Positions 54,202 to 62,787 of a stretch of 64,000 nt of DNA are shown one piece after another. A program made the position numbers and the translations under genes. The stretch is from an uncultured Phycisphaerales bacterium (lineage in GTDB: Bacteria > Planctomycetota > Phycisphaerae > Sedimentisphaerales > Anaerobacaceae). Within the stretch, counting starts at the first letter, position 1, and each line of letters opens with the position of its first letter. The notes below the pieces were generated by a model that searched no databases, was not told the origin of the DNA, and worked only from the letters and a program-made list of their open reading frames with translations. The DNA lies in contig CALEZT010000157.1 of the NCBI GenBank assembly GCA_937927975.1, positions 1 to 64,000 on the forward strand, written 5' to 3'.

Positions 54202-55350
54202 GCACGCGTGCGGGCTGCGACGCCACGCCACTGCCGCAGCCTGGGGGCGCAGTGGTGCCGACCGGTGCACGCGTGCGGGCTGCGACAGAATGAGAAATGC
54301 AGTAACGGTGCTCATGCTGGTGCCGACCGGTGCACGCGTGCGGGCTGCGACGTGGCGCATCTGTTGGTTGTCACACCGGTTGCGCTGTGCCGACCGGTGC
54401 ACGCGTGCGGGCTGCGACGGATGTCGCGTCAATACAAATATGTCGCGTCAATAGTGCCGACCGGTGCACGCGTGCGGGCTGCGACTGGTCACGACCTTGA
54501 CCATCGCCGCGCACTGCTCGGCGTGCCGACCGGTGCACGCGTGCGGGCTGCGACTCCAGACATCCTGAGCCGCCGTCGGCGCCGTCGTGTGCCGACCGGT
54601 GCACGCGTGCGGGCTGCGACCAGGGTCATGCCCTTGTCGGCATAGCCCCGCTGGTGCCGACCGGTGCACGCGTGCGGGCTGCGACGTGACACGTCCCCGC
54701 ACACCGCGACAAACTGGTCGTGCCGACCGGTGCACGCGTGCGGGCTGCGACGTGTCGTCGTCGTCCAGGGCGTCGATGAAGTTGTAGTGCCGACCGGTGC
54801 ACGCGTGCGGGCTGCGACCTTAGCGGCGACGCTCATAAGGGATTTGTGACCCTGTGCCGACCGGTGCACGCGTGCGGGCTGCGACGACGTGTCAGGTGTG
54901 CCACAAGCGGCTATACGGCGTGCCGACCGGTGCACGCGTGCGGGCTGCGACGTGGCCAAGGCCGCCTGCGTGGGCGTGGGCGTGCTGTGCCGACCGGTGC
55001 ACGCGTGCGGGCTGCGACGTTGCACTCGGTCCAACGAAGTACGTGTGAGCCGCGTGCCGACCGGTGCACGCGTGCGGGCTGCGACGCACCGACGCCCTCG
55101 GCGGCGCCGGAGTACTTCGTGTGCCGACCGGTGCACGCGTGCGGGCTGCGACGTTGGCTGAACTCCGAGACCTTGGTGTCCGTCGGGTGCCGACCGGTGC
55201 ACGCGTGCGGGCTGCGACGCCATCGCCGCCAGCATCGCAATCAGTGGCATTGTGTGCCGACCGGTGCACGCGTGCGGGCTGCGACAACGTGGCGCCGTCC
55301 TGGCCGAGCTTGCGTCTCGTGCCGACCGGTGCACGCGTGCGGGCTGCGAC
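54202..55350 (-). CRISPR. CRISPR array, 18 repeats and 17 spacers, type V-B
   Basis: Seventeen identical 32-bp repeats and one truncated repeat (54202-54222) are spaced by 32-37-bp unique spacers. Full repeats start at 54255, 54320, 54387, 54454, 54523, 54589, 54654, 54720, 54787, 54854, 54920, 54987, 55054, 55121, 55187, 55254 and 55319. On the minus strand the repeat starts GTCGCAGCC, has the self-complementary core GCACGCGTGC and ends GGTCGGCAC. The GTCG start and GGCAC end match the Alicyclobacillus Cas12b repeat as I recall it. The degenerate repeat is at the low-coordinate end, so the leader end is at 55350, next to the tracrRNA, and transcription is on the minus strand. Repeat boundaries could be 1-3 bp wider. 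Confidence 0.97.
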
Positions 55351-55424
55351 CCCCAGGCGATCTAACCGCCTGTCACGATAGCACTTAGGATGGGGTTTCC
55401 GCGAACCCGTCCGCGAGATAACGT

Positions 55425-55537
55425 ATTGCCAAAGATCGCGACCTGCACGCACAAACCGATCCTGCCGGGTGTCCAGCGTTAAATGCCGCTGAACGAGGCA
55501 CTTCCGGCAACTCCACCTGGACCCTATAGGCCCGGAC
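55425..55537 (-). ncRNA. Predicted tracrRNA of the type V-B locus
   Basis: Between cas12b and the array, a minus-strand transcript from about 55537 folds with an outer stem GTCCAG (55522-55517) / CTGGAC (55476-55471) and an inner stem GTGCC (55501-55497) / GGCAT (55487-55483). This nested shape and the AAGTGC and GCTGGAC words resemble known Cas12b tracrRNAs (Alicyclobacillus, B. hisashii) from memory. Positions 55435-55461 match the crRNA-sense repeat on the opposite strand at about 18 of 26 bases, including GCACGC, so the RNA carries an anti-repeat. The 3' end is not defined. Confidence 0.75.
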
Positions 55538-55543
55538 GGAATC

Positions 55544-55572
55544 AGTATACCAGAAGGACAGGCTGCCCGCAA
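55544..55572 (-). promoter_or_regulatory. Extended sigma70 promoter of the tracrRNA
   Basis: On the minus strand, -35 TTGCGG (55572-55567), a 17-bp spacer and -10 TATACT (55549-55544) preceded by TGG, an extended -10. The expected start is near 55537. It lies just after the cas12b stop (55612) and could serve both tracrRNA and array. Confidence 0.7.
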
Positions 55573-55611
55573 GTCTTGGACGCTTGGGGTTCGCGGAAGA
55601 CCCGACACCGA

Positions 55612-58600
55612 TCAGAATGGGTCCTGCGATTGCGGACGCAGCAGCGGGACAATCCTGGCCTGGACCCGGCTCCAAAACACTTTGGCTGGATACCAGCGAT
55701 CTGCTGGCAATACGACGCCGGATGGGTCGCGGAAGAAGGTCTCAGAGGCCCGGGTGCGAACAGCGTCGGCTAATTCGTCCAGCATTTCCACGTCGGCGTC
55801 CTCATCCATCCGGCCCTCTGTTTCTGCCTCCGGTTCGATTTCGGCACCGATCGCGCGTGTCCATTCGACCTTGCGAATTGGGGTGAGCACGTAACCATCG
55901 CCGTCCGCCGCCTTGGAAAGGCGGGCATAGCCGCTTGCCGCCCCCAGTGCCACCAGGGCCCCCAGGAGTCGCTTCCCCACCGGATTGGGCAGCCAGATCT
56001 CCTGCCCCGCCACATCGAATCTCGTGGCGATCATGCGGTACGCATCCGTGTGTCGCGTCCACAACCGCCGTTGCAGGTTCTGCGCGGCATTGATATCGGC
56101 ATGGAGAACGACGAGCGACTGTCCTCCAGGCGATACGGTCACGAACTCAGGTCCGCCCGGCCAAGGCACAAGATCGCCCAGGCTTGGTTCACCACGCGTC
56201 CCTGGAACGCTCTGCATCGCATCCAGTAATCTCATCTTGGTGGCCGGATCGTCCAAGTCGGCCTGTGTCACCCGGCGCACGCGTAGCCCCGGTGCCCCGG
56301 TCCTGGCGTGATAGCGACTGGAAAAACCAGCTGCGGTGTCGCGTATCTGCATACCGTACGCCTGCGCCTGCATCTCGGTCTCCCTGTGGATTGCCCGGTG
56401 GCACCATCGCATCAGTTGCGAGTTCTCGCGCCGCGAGCGATCCGTCCTAAACCGGTAGCGGGCCAGGTTCTCCAGGAGGACGAGTTGGCATGGGGCGTAC
56501 TTCTCCCGCCAGTTCCCGTTGTCATCATGGACCAGGCCTCGCGCTGCCTGCACAATCAGGTCGGCCCCTGTCTTGATGCGGTCGTCTTTGAGCGCGTTGA
56601 TATGTCGCAGCAGATGGGAAGCGAAAACTCCGCCTTGGCGATCCTGACAGCGAATATGCCCCGACCGCCTGCCGTGCAGGCTCCAGCGCAACAGGAGGCG
56701 TCGTACATCGGTAAGGTACTGGATTGCCCATGCGCTCTTGCCCCCGTGGTAGCCGCGGCGATGGCGATGGTCTTCGCCGTCTGCCGCACGGGGCCGGGTG
56801 TGTTCTCGCCATTGGCTGATGCGATTACCGGTCTTTGCATCCAGCCGAATCCGCCAATCCAGCACAGCTCTCTCCCAAGCCGTCGGCTGGGCGTCGGTCA
56901 TCCCAAGCAGCCGCTTAAGGTTGTCGTCTTCCTCCCCAGCCCCATCCAACCACCCTGATAGGATCAATCGCCGTACCTCGGGATCAGCCTGCACGGATAG
57001 CCGAAGGAGTTCATTCAGACGAAAGAGGCTTGCGCGCAAATCCGCCAGCTCCTGCATTACTGCCCCCCGACACTCCGACGCCCCACGATCGGGGCTTTCG
57101 CCCGGAAGTGTGAGCAGAAATGATCGTTCGTGCTGGGCCCATAGGCCGTCCATCCCCTGTACACGGAAGTGCAGGGCCGTTCCAGGTGGATTATCCGTGA
57201 GGGTGAAGACTGAACAAGCTGCGAATGTACGGACGCCCAGATCAACGCTCAAGACACGCAGACCTGGCTCCAGAGCGGAGCCCGCCGACTGGCCCACACT
57301 CGCGGCCTGCATAAAATGGCTGATCTGTGCCTTGATTCGTTTCTGCGCTTCATGTCCCTGCCAAAGGTCCGGGATCTGCACGACAACGTCAAGGGCTATC
57401 TTCAGCCACGCTGGGCCGATTTCTCCCTCCGCCAGTCTTCCGACAGGATGATTCTCCAATCGTGACCGTTTGAAGAGAATGTCCGCGCTGCCCAACTGGG
57501 CCTTGTTCATCTGATGGGCGCTACGGTAGTCCACAACCGGCGCGCCGCCGCGGCGTTCGGGCGGATGCAGCTTCACTTGGGCGAACTGGCCTGATCGAGC
57601 CAGTCGAATACGATGCTCGACCTCTTGCAGGATGCCGTTGCCTTCATTGCGCAGCAGAGGCAAGAGCAAGTACAACTCGCCAGCATCCTCATTCAGATGG
57701 TAGTCGTGCAGGTTGCTTCCGCCGCTGCGCTCGAATTGGACCCAACGAGGGTGCTGGCGGGCGTCGGCGCCCGTGAAGGCGGCGCCGTTCTTCTTTCGAC
57801 TGAGCCGACGCATAGCGTCATTGAGCAGTACGATGTGGGGAAGCGGGTCAGCTCCGCGCCATAGGGGTTCCTGGGCGTCATCAGCCAGCCACCGGTAGAA
57901 ATGCGGATCGCCAAATCGACCGCGGAGACGACCCTGCAACTCGGCCAGAACCTTGATACGGTTGTCGCAATTCCGACAGGCTTGGGATTGCCAGCGATCT
58001 CGGATGATGTCCCATCCCCGCAGGGCCCGGCGGGCCAGACGGTACGGGTTATCGTCATCGGCAAGTGCCACGCGTTTCAGTTCTTCGTGACGGGCCTGCT
58101 CATAGCCCCGAACGTGCTGCAGTGCGTCTTGGTCCACACTACGTCTGAGTTGTTCGACTCTATCCTGGAGCCTCATGTACTCGGCCCGGGCGCGATGGTC
58201 ATTCGACTCCCAGGAATTGAAGTGCCCGACCGCCAACCGCATGGCAAGGTCCTCCCACGACGAGACGCCCCCGCGAGATCCCGCGAGTCTTGTCCGTACT
58301 GGCGGCTTGAGCAATGGGAGCAGTCCTATCGCTCGTAACGGTTCCAGAGGATCGCGCGCTACTTGATTCCGCAGTCGCTCCTGATGGGCAAGGAATGCCT
58401 CCTGCCAAGGCTCCCCCGTACGATGGAGGCGGACCCACCGCGGCGGTGCCCCTGTAGCCTTGAGCAACGCGACCGCCTCATGAGATTGCAGCCATTCCTG
58501 AGAGCGGATTTCCCAACCAGATTCGGCTCTCCGCATCATTTCTGCCCAGGCGGGCATGGTGTCCAAAACCTTGTTCGCTGCATGCCTACCACCTTGACTC

Positions 58601-58980
58601 GCGGGATCCATCATTGGTCGCACAAATCCTCGCGACTCCTGCGCATTGCCTGTGTTCGGCGTCTTGGCGGATTCCACAATCGCTTCGTACAACCGCCGCA
58701 AGAGGAGGAGAATCTGTTCGTCGCTTCCTTCCCCGGGATGTCCAGTTCGCTGTTGGACAGCGTGAGCGTATTCGATTGCATCGGAACGCACCTCATCCCG
58801 TCCACGTACCTTTCCTTGCGAATCTATGTAAGCATTCCCCCTGCAGAGCAGGAGTACCTCTTCGATCTGCTTCACCGCGTCGTTAATGACCGCGTGAGTT
58901 GTCCAGAGATCGCACCGGACCGATCGCCCCCGTTCGGACCGCGGCAACACCATTTTGAGCTTGATCGTACGCGTGGGCAT
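55612..58980 (-). CDS. cas12b: Cas12b (C2c1), type V-B CRISPR effector nuclease
   Basis: A 1122-residue RNA-guided DNA nuclease, the usual length of Cas12b (about 1100-1150). It begins MPTRTIKLKMVL, like the VKSIKVKLRL start of AacCas12b. RuvC-I is LRVLSVDLGVRTFAACSVF with Asp580; RuvC-II is CQLVLLENLARYRF with Glu837, followed by NSQLMRWCHR and FSSRYHARTGAPGLR; RuvC-III is VVLHADINAAQNLQRRLW with Asp962. All three match the AacCas12b catalytic residues. SRKKNGAAFTGADARQHPRWVQFE and GGSNLHDYHLN match the REC2/OBD region. The N-terminal 390 residues form the less conserved recognition part. It should need the tracrRNA and cleave T-rich-PAM targets. The ATG at 58980 has GGGAGA about 10 nt upstream. 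No cas1, cas2 or cas4 is found on either side. Confidence 0.96.
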   Translation of the reverse strand: MPTRTIKLKMVLPRSERGRSVRCDLWTTHAVINDAVKQIEEVLLLCRGNAYIDSQGKVRGRDEVRSDAIEYAHAVQQRTGHPGEGSDEQILLLLRRLYEAIVESAKTPNTGNAQESRGFVRPMMDPASQGGRHAANKVLDTMPAWAEMMRRAESGWEIRSQEWLQSHEAVALLKATGAPPRWVRLHRTGEPWQEAFLAHQERLRNQVARDPLEPLRAIGLLPLLKPPVRTRLAGSRGGVSSWEDLAMRLAVGHFNSWESNDHRARAEYMRLQDRVEQLRRSVDQDALQHVRGYEQARHEELKRVALADDDNPYRLARRALRGWDIIRDRWQSQACRNCDNRIKVLAELQGRLRGRFGDPHFYRWLADDAQEPLWRGADPLPHIVLLNDAMRRLSRKKNGAAFTGADARQHPRWVQFERSGGSNLHDYHLNEDAGELYLLLPLLRNEGNGILQEVEHRIRLARSGQFAQVKLHPPERRGGAPVVDYRSAHQMNKAQLGSADILFKRSRLENHPVGRLAEGEIGPAWLKIALDVVVQIPDLWQGHEAQKRIKAQISHFMQAASVGQSAGSALEPGLRVLSVDLGVRTFAACSVFTLTDNPPGTALHFRVQGMDGLWAQHERSFLLTLPGESPDRGASECRGAVMQELADLRASLFRLNELLRLSVQADPEVRRLILSGWLDGAGEEDDNLKRLLGMTDAQPTAWERAVLDWRIRLDAKTGNRISQWREHTRPRAADGEDHRHRRGYHGGKSAWAIQYLTDVRRLLLRWSLHGRRSGHIRCQDRQGGVFASHLLRHINALKDDRIKTGADLIVQAARGLVHDDNGNWREKYAPCQLVLLENLARYRFRTDRSRRENSQLMRWCHRAIHRETEMQAQAYGMQIRDTAAGFSSRYHARTGAPGLRVRRVTQADLDDPATKMRLLDAMQSVPGTRGEPSLGDLVPWPGGPEFVTVSPGGQSLVVLHADINAAQNLQRRLWTRHTDAYRMIATRFDVAGQEIWLPNPVGKRLLGALVALGAASGYARLSKAADGDGYVLTPIRKVEWTRAIGAEIEPEAETEGRMDEDADVEMLDELADAVRTRASETFFRDPSGVVLPADRWYPAKVFWSRVQARIVPLLRPQSQDPF

Positions 58981-59031
58981 CGGCAGAAGATCTCCCTTAT
59001 CAAGAGTCGCATACCCTAGCTATGCGCTGAT

Positions 59032-59061
59032 ATTATCGGGTACGCTGATCTGGCCATCCAA
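59032..59061 (-). promoter_or_regulatory. Likely cas12b promoter
   Basis: On the minus strand TTGGAT (59061-59056) and GATAAT (59037-59032) are separated by 18 bp, about 50 bp before the start codon. It lies between cas12b and the tRNA. Confidence 0.5.
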
Positions 59062-59224
59062 CAACACTATGGTAGGCTCGCTTGGAGGGTTTGGCAACAA
59101 CAATTGACCGCCTTAGATCCCGCGTTACTTAAGGCGTAAGGCAATCCGTAAGGCGACGGCCGATCGTCCACACCCGCCCTGCAGGGAGAAGATGTAAATA
59201 GTGGAGTCTTAAGGACTTACAAAG

Positions 59225-59300
59225 GGTGGAAGAGGGGATTCGAACCCCCGACCCTCAGAACCACAATCTGATGCTCTAACCAAACTGAGCTACTTCCACC
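59225..59300 (-). tRNA. tRNA-His (GTG)
   Basis: The minus strand folds as a complete tRNA. The acceptor is GTGGAAG (59299-59293) with CTTCCAC (59232-59226); the D-arm is AGCTCAGTTTGGTTAGAGC; the anticodon loop TTGTGGT has anticodon GTG; the T-arm is GGGGGTTCGAATCCCC. An extra G at 59300 faces C73 at 59225, the hallmark G-1:C73 of histidine tRNA. CCA is not encoded. The 3' end points toward cas12b. Confidence 0.97.
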
Positions 59301-59654
59301 ACGATCCAGCCGGGAAGGCCGGCTGAAAGAACAGGGTGCGCCGCCGCGATCGACGGCGCACCCTGGTATTGTACCTCTTGGGCCACCTTTGTCAACAGCA
59401 ACAATCGCTGTCGCGGCGCGACTTCACGCCGAAAGGCAGTCCGACCCCAAAATCCGAAGCTCGAAGCACGAAATCCGAAACAAATCCCAAAATCCCAAGT
59501 TCAAACCACCAAAACGCTGTCGCGTTCCCGACCACCAGACGTTTCGAGAATTCGAATTTTGGTCATTCGTGCTTGTTTACGTTCCCGCCAAGGCGGGGTC
59601 GAATTTCGATATTACGTTCCCGCTCTCGCGGGGTCGGATTTGGAGTTTTCTTCC
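59301..59654. repeat. Intergenic hairpin/palindrome region downstream of ppdK
   Basis: No gene is seen in these 354 bp. AAGCACGAA (59464-59472) pairs with TTCGTGCTT (59566-59574) around an AAATCC-rich centre. Two 30-bp tandem units (59577-59606 and 59612-59641) begin TTACGTTCCCGC and contain GCGGGGTCG; each forms a hairpin (CCCGCC/GGCGGG and CCCGC/GCGGG). These could end or protect the ppdK transcript, whose stop is at 59655. Confidence 0.6.
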
Positions 59655-62372
59655 TTACTTCGACACCGCCGCCTGGGCCGCCGCGAGCCGGGCGATCGGA
59701 ACGCGGAACGGAGAGCAGCTCACGTAGTCCAGGCCGACCTTGTGGCAGAAGGCCACGGAGGCGGGCTCGCCGCCCTGCTCGCCGCAGATGCCGATCTCGA
59801 GGGCCTTGTTGGCCTTGCGGCCGCGCTCGACGCTGAACTTGATCAGCTCGCCGACGCCGGACTGGTCGATGGTCTGGAATGGGTCGTTGGCCAGGATGCC
59901 CTGGTTGACGTAGTCGGGGAGGAACCCGCCGATGTCGTCGCGGCTGAAGCCGAAGGTCATCTGGGTCAGGTCGTTGGTCCCGAAGCTGAAGAACTCGGCG
60001 AACTCGGCGATCTGGCCGGACAGCAGGGCCGCCCTGGGGATCTCGATCATGGTGCCGATCATGTGCTTCATCTTCTTGAGGCCGAACTTCTTGAGGGTGT
60101 CCTTGTAGACCTGGTCGATGATCTTGCGCTGCTCGCGGATCTCGTTGGCGTCGCAGACGACGGGGATCATCAGCTCGGGATAGGGCTTCTTGCCTTCCTT
60201 GATCAGTTCGGCGGCCGCCTCGAAGAGGGCGCGGGCCTGCATCTCGGTGACTTCGGGATAGGTGACGCCCAGACGCACGCCGCGATGGCCCATCATGGGG
60301 TTGCTCTCGTGGAGCGCGTCGGCGCGCCGGGTGAAGTCTTCCATGGTGATGTTCAGGGCCTTGGCCAGGGCCTGCTGCTTCTCGACGTCCTGCGGGACGA
60401 ACTCATGCAGAGGCGGGTCGAGCAGACGGACGACGACGGGGAGGCCGTCCATGACTTCCATCGTGCCCTTCATGTCGCGTTTGACGTAGGGGAACAGCTC
60501 GTCGACGGCCTTCTTGCGCTCCTCGACGGTCTTGGACATGATCATCTTGCGGAGGATGAAGAGGGGCTCGTCGCTGCCTTTGCCGTAGAACATGTGCTCG
60601 GTGCGGAACAGGCCGATGCCCTGGGCTCCGTAGGCGCGGGCCTTGGCGGCGTCGGCGGGCGATTCGGCATTGGTGCGGACGCCGAGGCGCTTGAGGGAGT
60701 CGCAGATCTTGAGGAAGTCCATGAGGACCTTGTTCTCCTCGCCTGCGTCCATCATCGGGAGCTGGCCGGCGTAGACGGTGCCCTTGGTGCCGTTGAGGGT
60801 GACCCATTCGCCCTCGCGGAAGCTCTGGCCACCGACGCGGAATTCTTTCTTGGGCAGGTCCACGTGCAGGGCGCCGCAGCCGACGATGCAGCACTTGCCC
60901 CAGCCGCGGGCGACGAGGGCCGCGTGGCTGGTCATGCCGCCGCGGGCCGTGAGGATGGCCTGGGCCGCTCGCATGCCTTCGACGTCCTCGGGGTTGGTTT
61001 CTTCGCGGACCAGAATGACCTTCTTGCCGGACTTGGCCCAGTTGACCGCGTCGAGGGCGGTGAAGACGACCTGGCCGGTCGCGCCGCCGGGGCCGGCGGG
61101 CAGGCCTTTGGCGAGGATTTTCTGCGTGCTCTCGACCTTCGGGTCGATGATCGGGTGCAGGAGCTCGTCGAGCTGGGCGGGGGTCACGCGCATGACCGCC
61201 TCTTCCTTCTTGATGAGCTTCTCTTTGAGCATGTCGACGGCCATGCGGACGGCGGCCGGGCCGTTGCGCTTGCCGACGCGGCACTGGAGCATCCAGAGAC
61301 GACCCTTCTCGATCGTGAACTCGATGTCCTGCATGTCGTGATAGTGCTTTTCGAGCCGCTTCTGAATGGCGTCGAGCTCCTTGTAGACCTTCGGCATCGC
61401 GCTTTCCAGCGAGGCGAAGCTCTTGTTCTGCTCGTTCTTCGTCGCCTCGTTGAGCGGGTTCGGCGTCCGAATGCCGGCCACCACGTCCTCACCCTGGGCG
61501 TTGACCAGCCACTCGCCGTAGAAGTGCGCGTCCCCGGTGGCAGGGTTACGGGAGAAGGCCACGCCGGTGGCGGAGTCTTCGCCCATGTTTCCGAAGACCA
61601 TCGACTGCACGTTGACCGCGGTACCCCACTCATCCGGGATGTTCTCGATCCGGCGGTAGCTGATGGCGCGCTTGCCGTTCCACGAGGCGAACACCGCGTC
61701 GATGCCGCCCCAGAGCTGCGCCTGCGGGTCGTCGGGGAATTCCTTGCCGAGCACTTCCTTGACCTTGGCCTTGAACGAGCCGCAAAGCTCCTTGAGGTCG
61801 GCCGCGGTCAGCTCGGTGTCGAGCGTCACGCCGCGAGCCTTCTTCATCCCGTCCATCAGGTGTTCGAGCTGCCGCCGAATGCCCATGTCTTCCTTGGCCT
61901 CGACGCCCGCGGCCTTCTCCATCACCACGTCCGAGTACATCATGATCAGCCGACGATACGCGTCGTACACGAACCGCTCGTTGCCGCCGGTCGCCTCGAT
62001 CATCCCCGGGATCGTCTTGCTCGTGAGCCCGACGTTCAGCACGGTCTCCATCATGCCCGGCATCGACTTGCGGGCGCCCGACCGAACCGACATCAGCAGC
62101 GGGTCCTTCACGTCGCCGAACTTCTTGCCCATGACCTTCTCGACCTTGGTCATCGTCTTGGCCACTTCTTCCTTCAGGCCCTGCGGATACTTCTTCTTGT
62201 TCTGGTAGTAGTGCACGCACACGTCGGTGGTGATCGTGAAGCCCGGAGGAACCGGCACGCCCAGGCTGGCCATCTCCGCCAGATTGGCGCCTTTGCCGCC
62301 CAGGAGATTCTTCATCCCCGCGTTGCCCTCGCCCTTGCCGCCCCCGAAAAAGTACACCATTTTCTTTGCCAT
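59655..62372 (-). CDS. ppdK: Pyruvate, phosphate dikinase
   Basis: A 905-residue enzyme that interconverts pyruvate, ATP and phosphate with phosphoenolpyruvate, AMP and pyrophosphate. The nucleotide-binding domain starts MVYFFGGGKGEGNAGMKNLLGGKGANLAEM. The phosphohistidine motif is GGMTSHAALVARGWGKCCIVGC. The C-terminal PEP/pyruvate barrel has GIGLFRTEHMFY, GTMIEIPRAAL, FSFGTNDLTQMTFGFSRDD and ICGEQGGEP. The length is the usual bacterial one. AGGAGACGG precedes ATG 62372. It may run in a gluconeogenic or PPi-linked glycolytic direction. Confidence 0.97.
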   Translation of the reverse strand: MAKKMVYFFGGGKGEGNAGMKNLLGGKGANLAEMASLGVPVPPGFTITTDVCVHYYQNKKKYPQGLKEEVAKTMTKVEKVMGKKFGDVKDPLLMSVRSGARKSMPGMMETVLNVGLTSKTIPGMIEATGGNERFVYDAYRRLIMMYSDVVMEKAAGVEAKEDMGIRRQLEHLMDGMKKARGVTLDTELTAADLKELCGSFKAKVKEVLGKEFPDDPQAQLWGGIDAVFASWNGKRAISYRRIENIPDEWGTAVNVQSMVFGNMGEDSATGVAFSRNPATGDAHFYGEWLVNAQGEDVVAGIRTPNPLNEATKNEQNKSFASLESAMPKVYKELDAIQKRLEKHYHDMQDIEFTIEKGRLWMLQCRVGKRNGPAAVRMAVDMLKEKLIKKEEAVMRVTPAQLDELLHPIIDPKVESTQKILAKGLPAGPGGATGQVVFTALDAVNWAKSGKKVILVREETNPEDVEGMRAAQAILTARGGMTSHAALVARGWGKCCIVGCGALHVDLPKKEFRVGGQSFREGEWVTLNGTKGTVYAGQLPMMDAGEENKVLMDFLKICDSLKRLGVRTNAESPADAAKARAYGAQGIGLFRTEHMFYGKGSDEPLFILRKMIMSKTVEERKKAVDELFPYVKRDMKGTMEVMDGLPVVVRLLDPPLHEFVPQDVEKQQALAKALNITMEDFTRRADALHESNPMMGHRGVRLGVTYPEVTEMQARALFEAAAELIKEGKKPYPELMIPVVCDANEIREQRKIIDQVYKDTLKKFGLKKMKHMIGTMIEIPRAALLSGQIAEFAEFFSFGTNDLTQMTFGFSRDDIGGFLPDYVNQGILANDPFQTIDQSGVGELIKFSVERGRKANKALEIGICGEQGGEPASVAFCHKVGLDYVSCSPFRVPIARLAAAQAAVSK

Positions 62373-62776
62373 TCCTGCCGTCTCCTTTATTCAATTTCCG
62401 TCCGACTCTACCGCCTCCGGCCGTCCTACCGATCCCGGCTGAAGGCGGAGGTACGGGCCCCCCCGACGCGACCTGCCGCGCCCGAGAACCCTGTTACTTG
62501 TCCATTACACCTGTGAAAAACCCGCCGGCCCATCACGCTGGGGTTCCAGTGCCGACGAGACTGAGGCAAATAAAGTGCGCGAGTATATAGCCCCCCCGGC
62601 CCCCTGTCAATCCGCAAAAATCCGGATTTTCAGCACTCCCGGCCCGCGAGAGCCCTGCGCCGGCCGCGGGAATCGTCCGCGATTCGTTCGATTCCCGCCC
62701 TGGCGATGCCGGCCTTTGAAGGACCTTATTGACCTCGTTGACTTCATTGACCCTATTGTCAGTGAGGTCAATCCGG
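62373..62776. other. Intergenic interval containing repeat array 1
   Basis: The 404 bp between ppdK and the four-helix-bundle gene contain no supported gene. The last part is the 9-bp-period array at 62722-62787. Confidence 0.5.
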
Positions 62777-62787
62777 TCAATGAGGTC
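62722..62787. repeat. 9-bp-period inverted repeat array, copy 1
   Basis: Units of nine bases, GACCTTATT, GACCTCGTT, GACTTCATT, GACCCTATT, run into the complementary form GTCAATCCG, GTCAATGAG, GTC. The centre is near 62760, so the array can fold on itself. The stop codon of the adjacent four-helix-bundle gene (62777) lies inside it. Confidence 0.8.

Noticed and set aside
54063..55388. Open frames across the CRISPR array in several phases, giving a repetitive PTGARVRAAT-type peptide.
   Set aside because: They arise from translating the 32-bp repeats and spacers; no ribosome-binding site, and the DNA is plainly a CRISPR array.
55612..58980. Reading the effector as TnpB or another Cas12 subtype.
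   Set aside because: Length, N-terminus, the LRVLSVDLGVRT, FSSRYHARTGAPG and HADINAAQNLQ blocks, the tracrRNA and the repeat ends all fit Cas12b best.
53335..59224. Hidden cas1, cas2 or cas4 genes near the array.
   Set aside because: No frame in this interval or beyond, to the window end, shows Cas1, Cas2 or Cas4 motifs.
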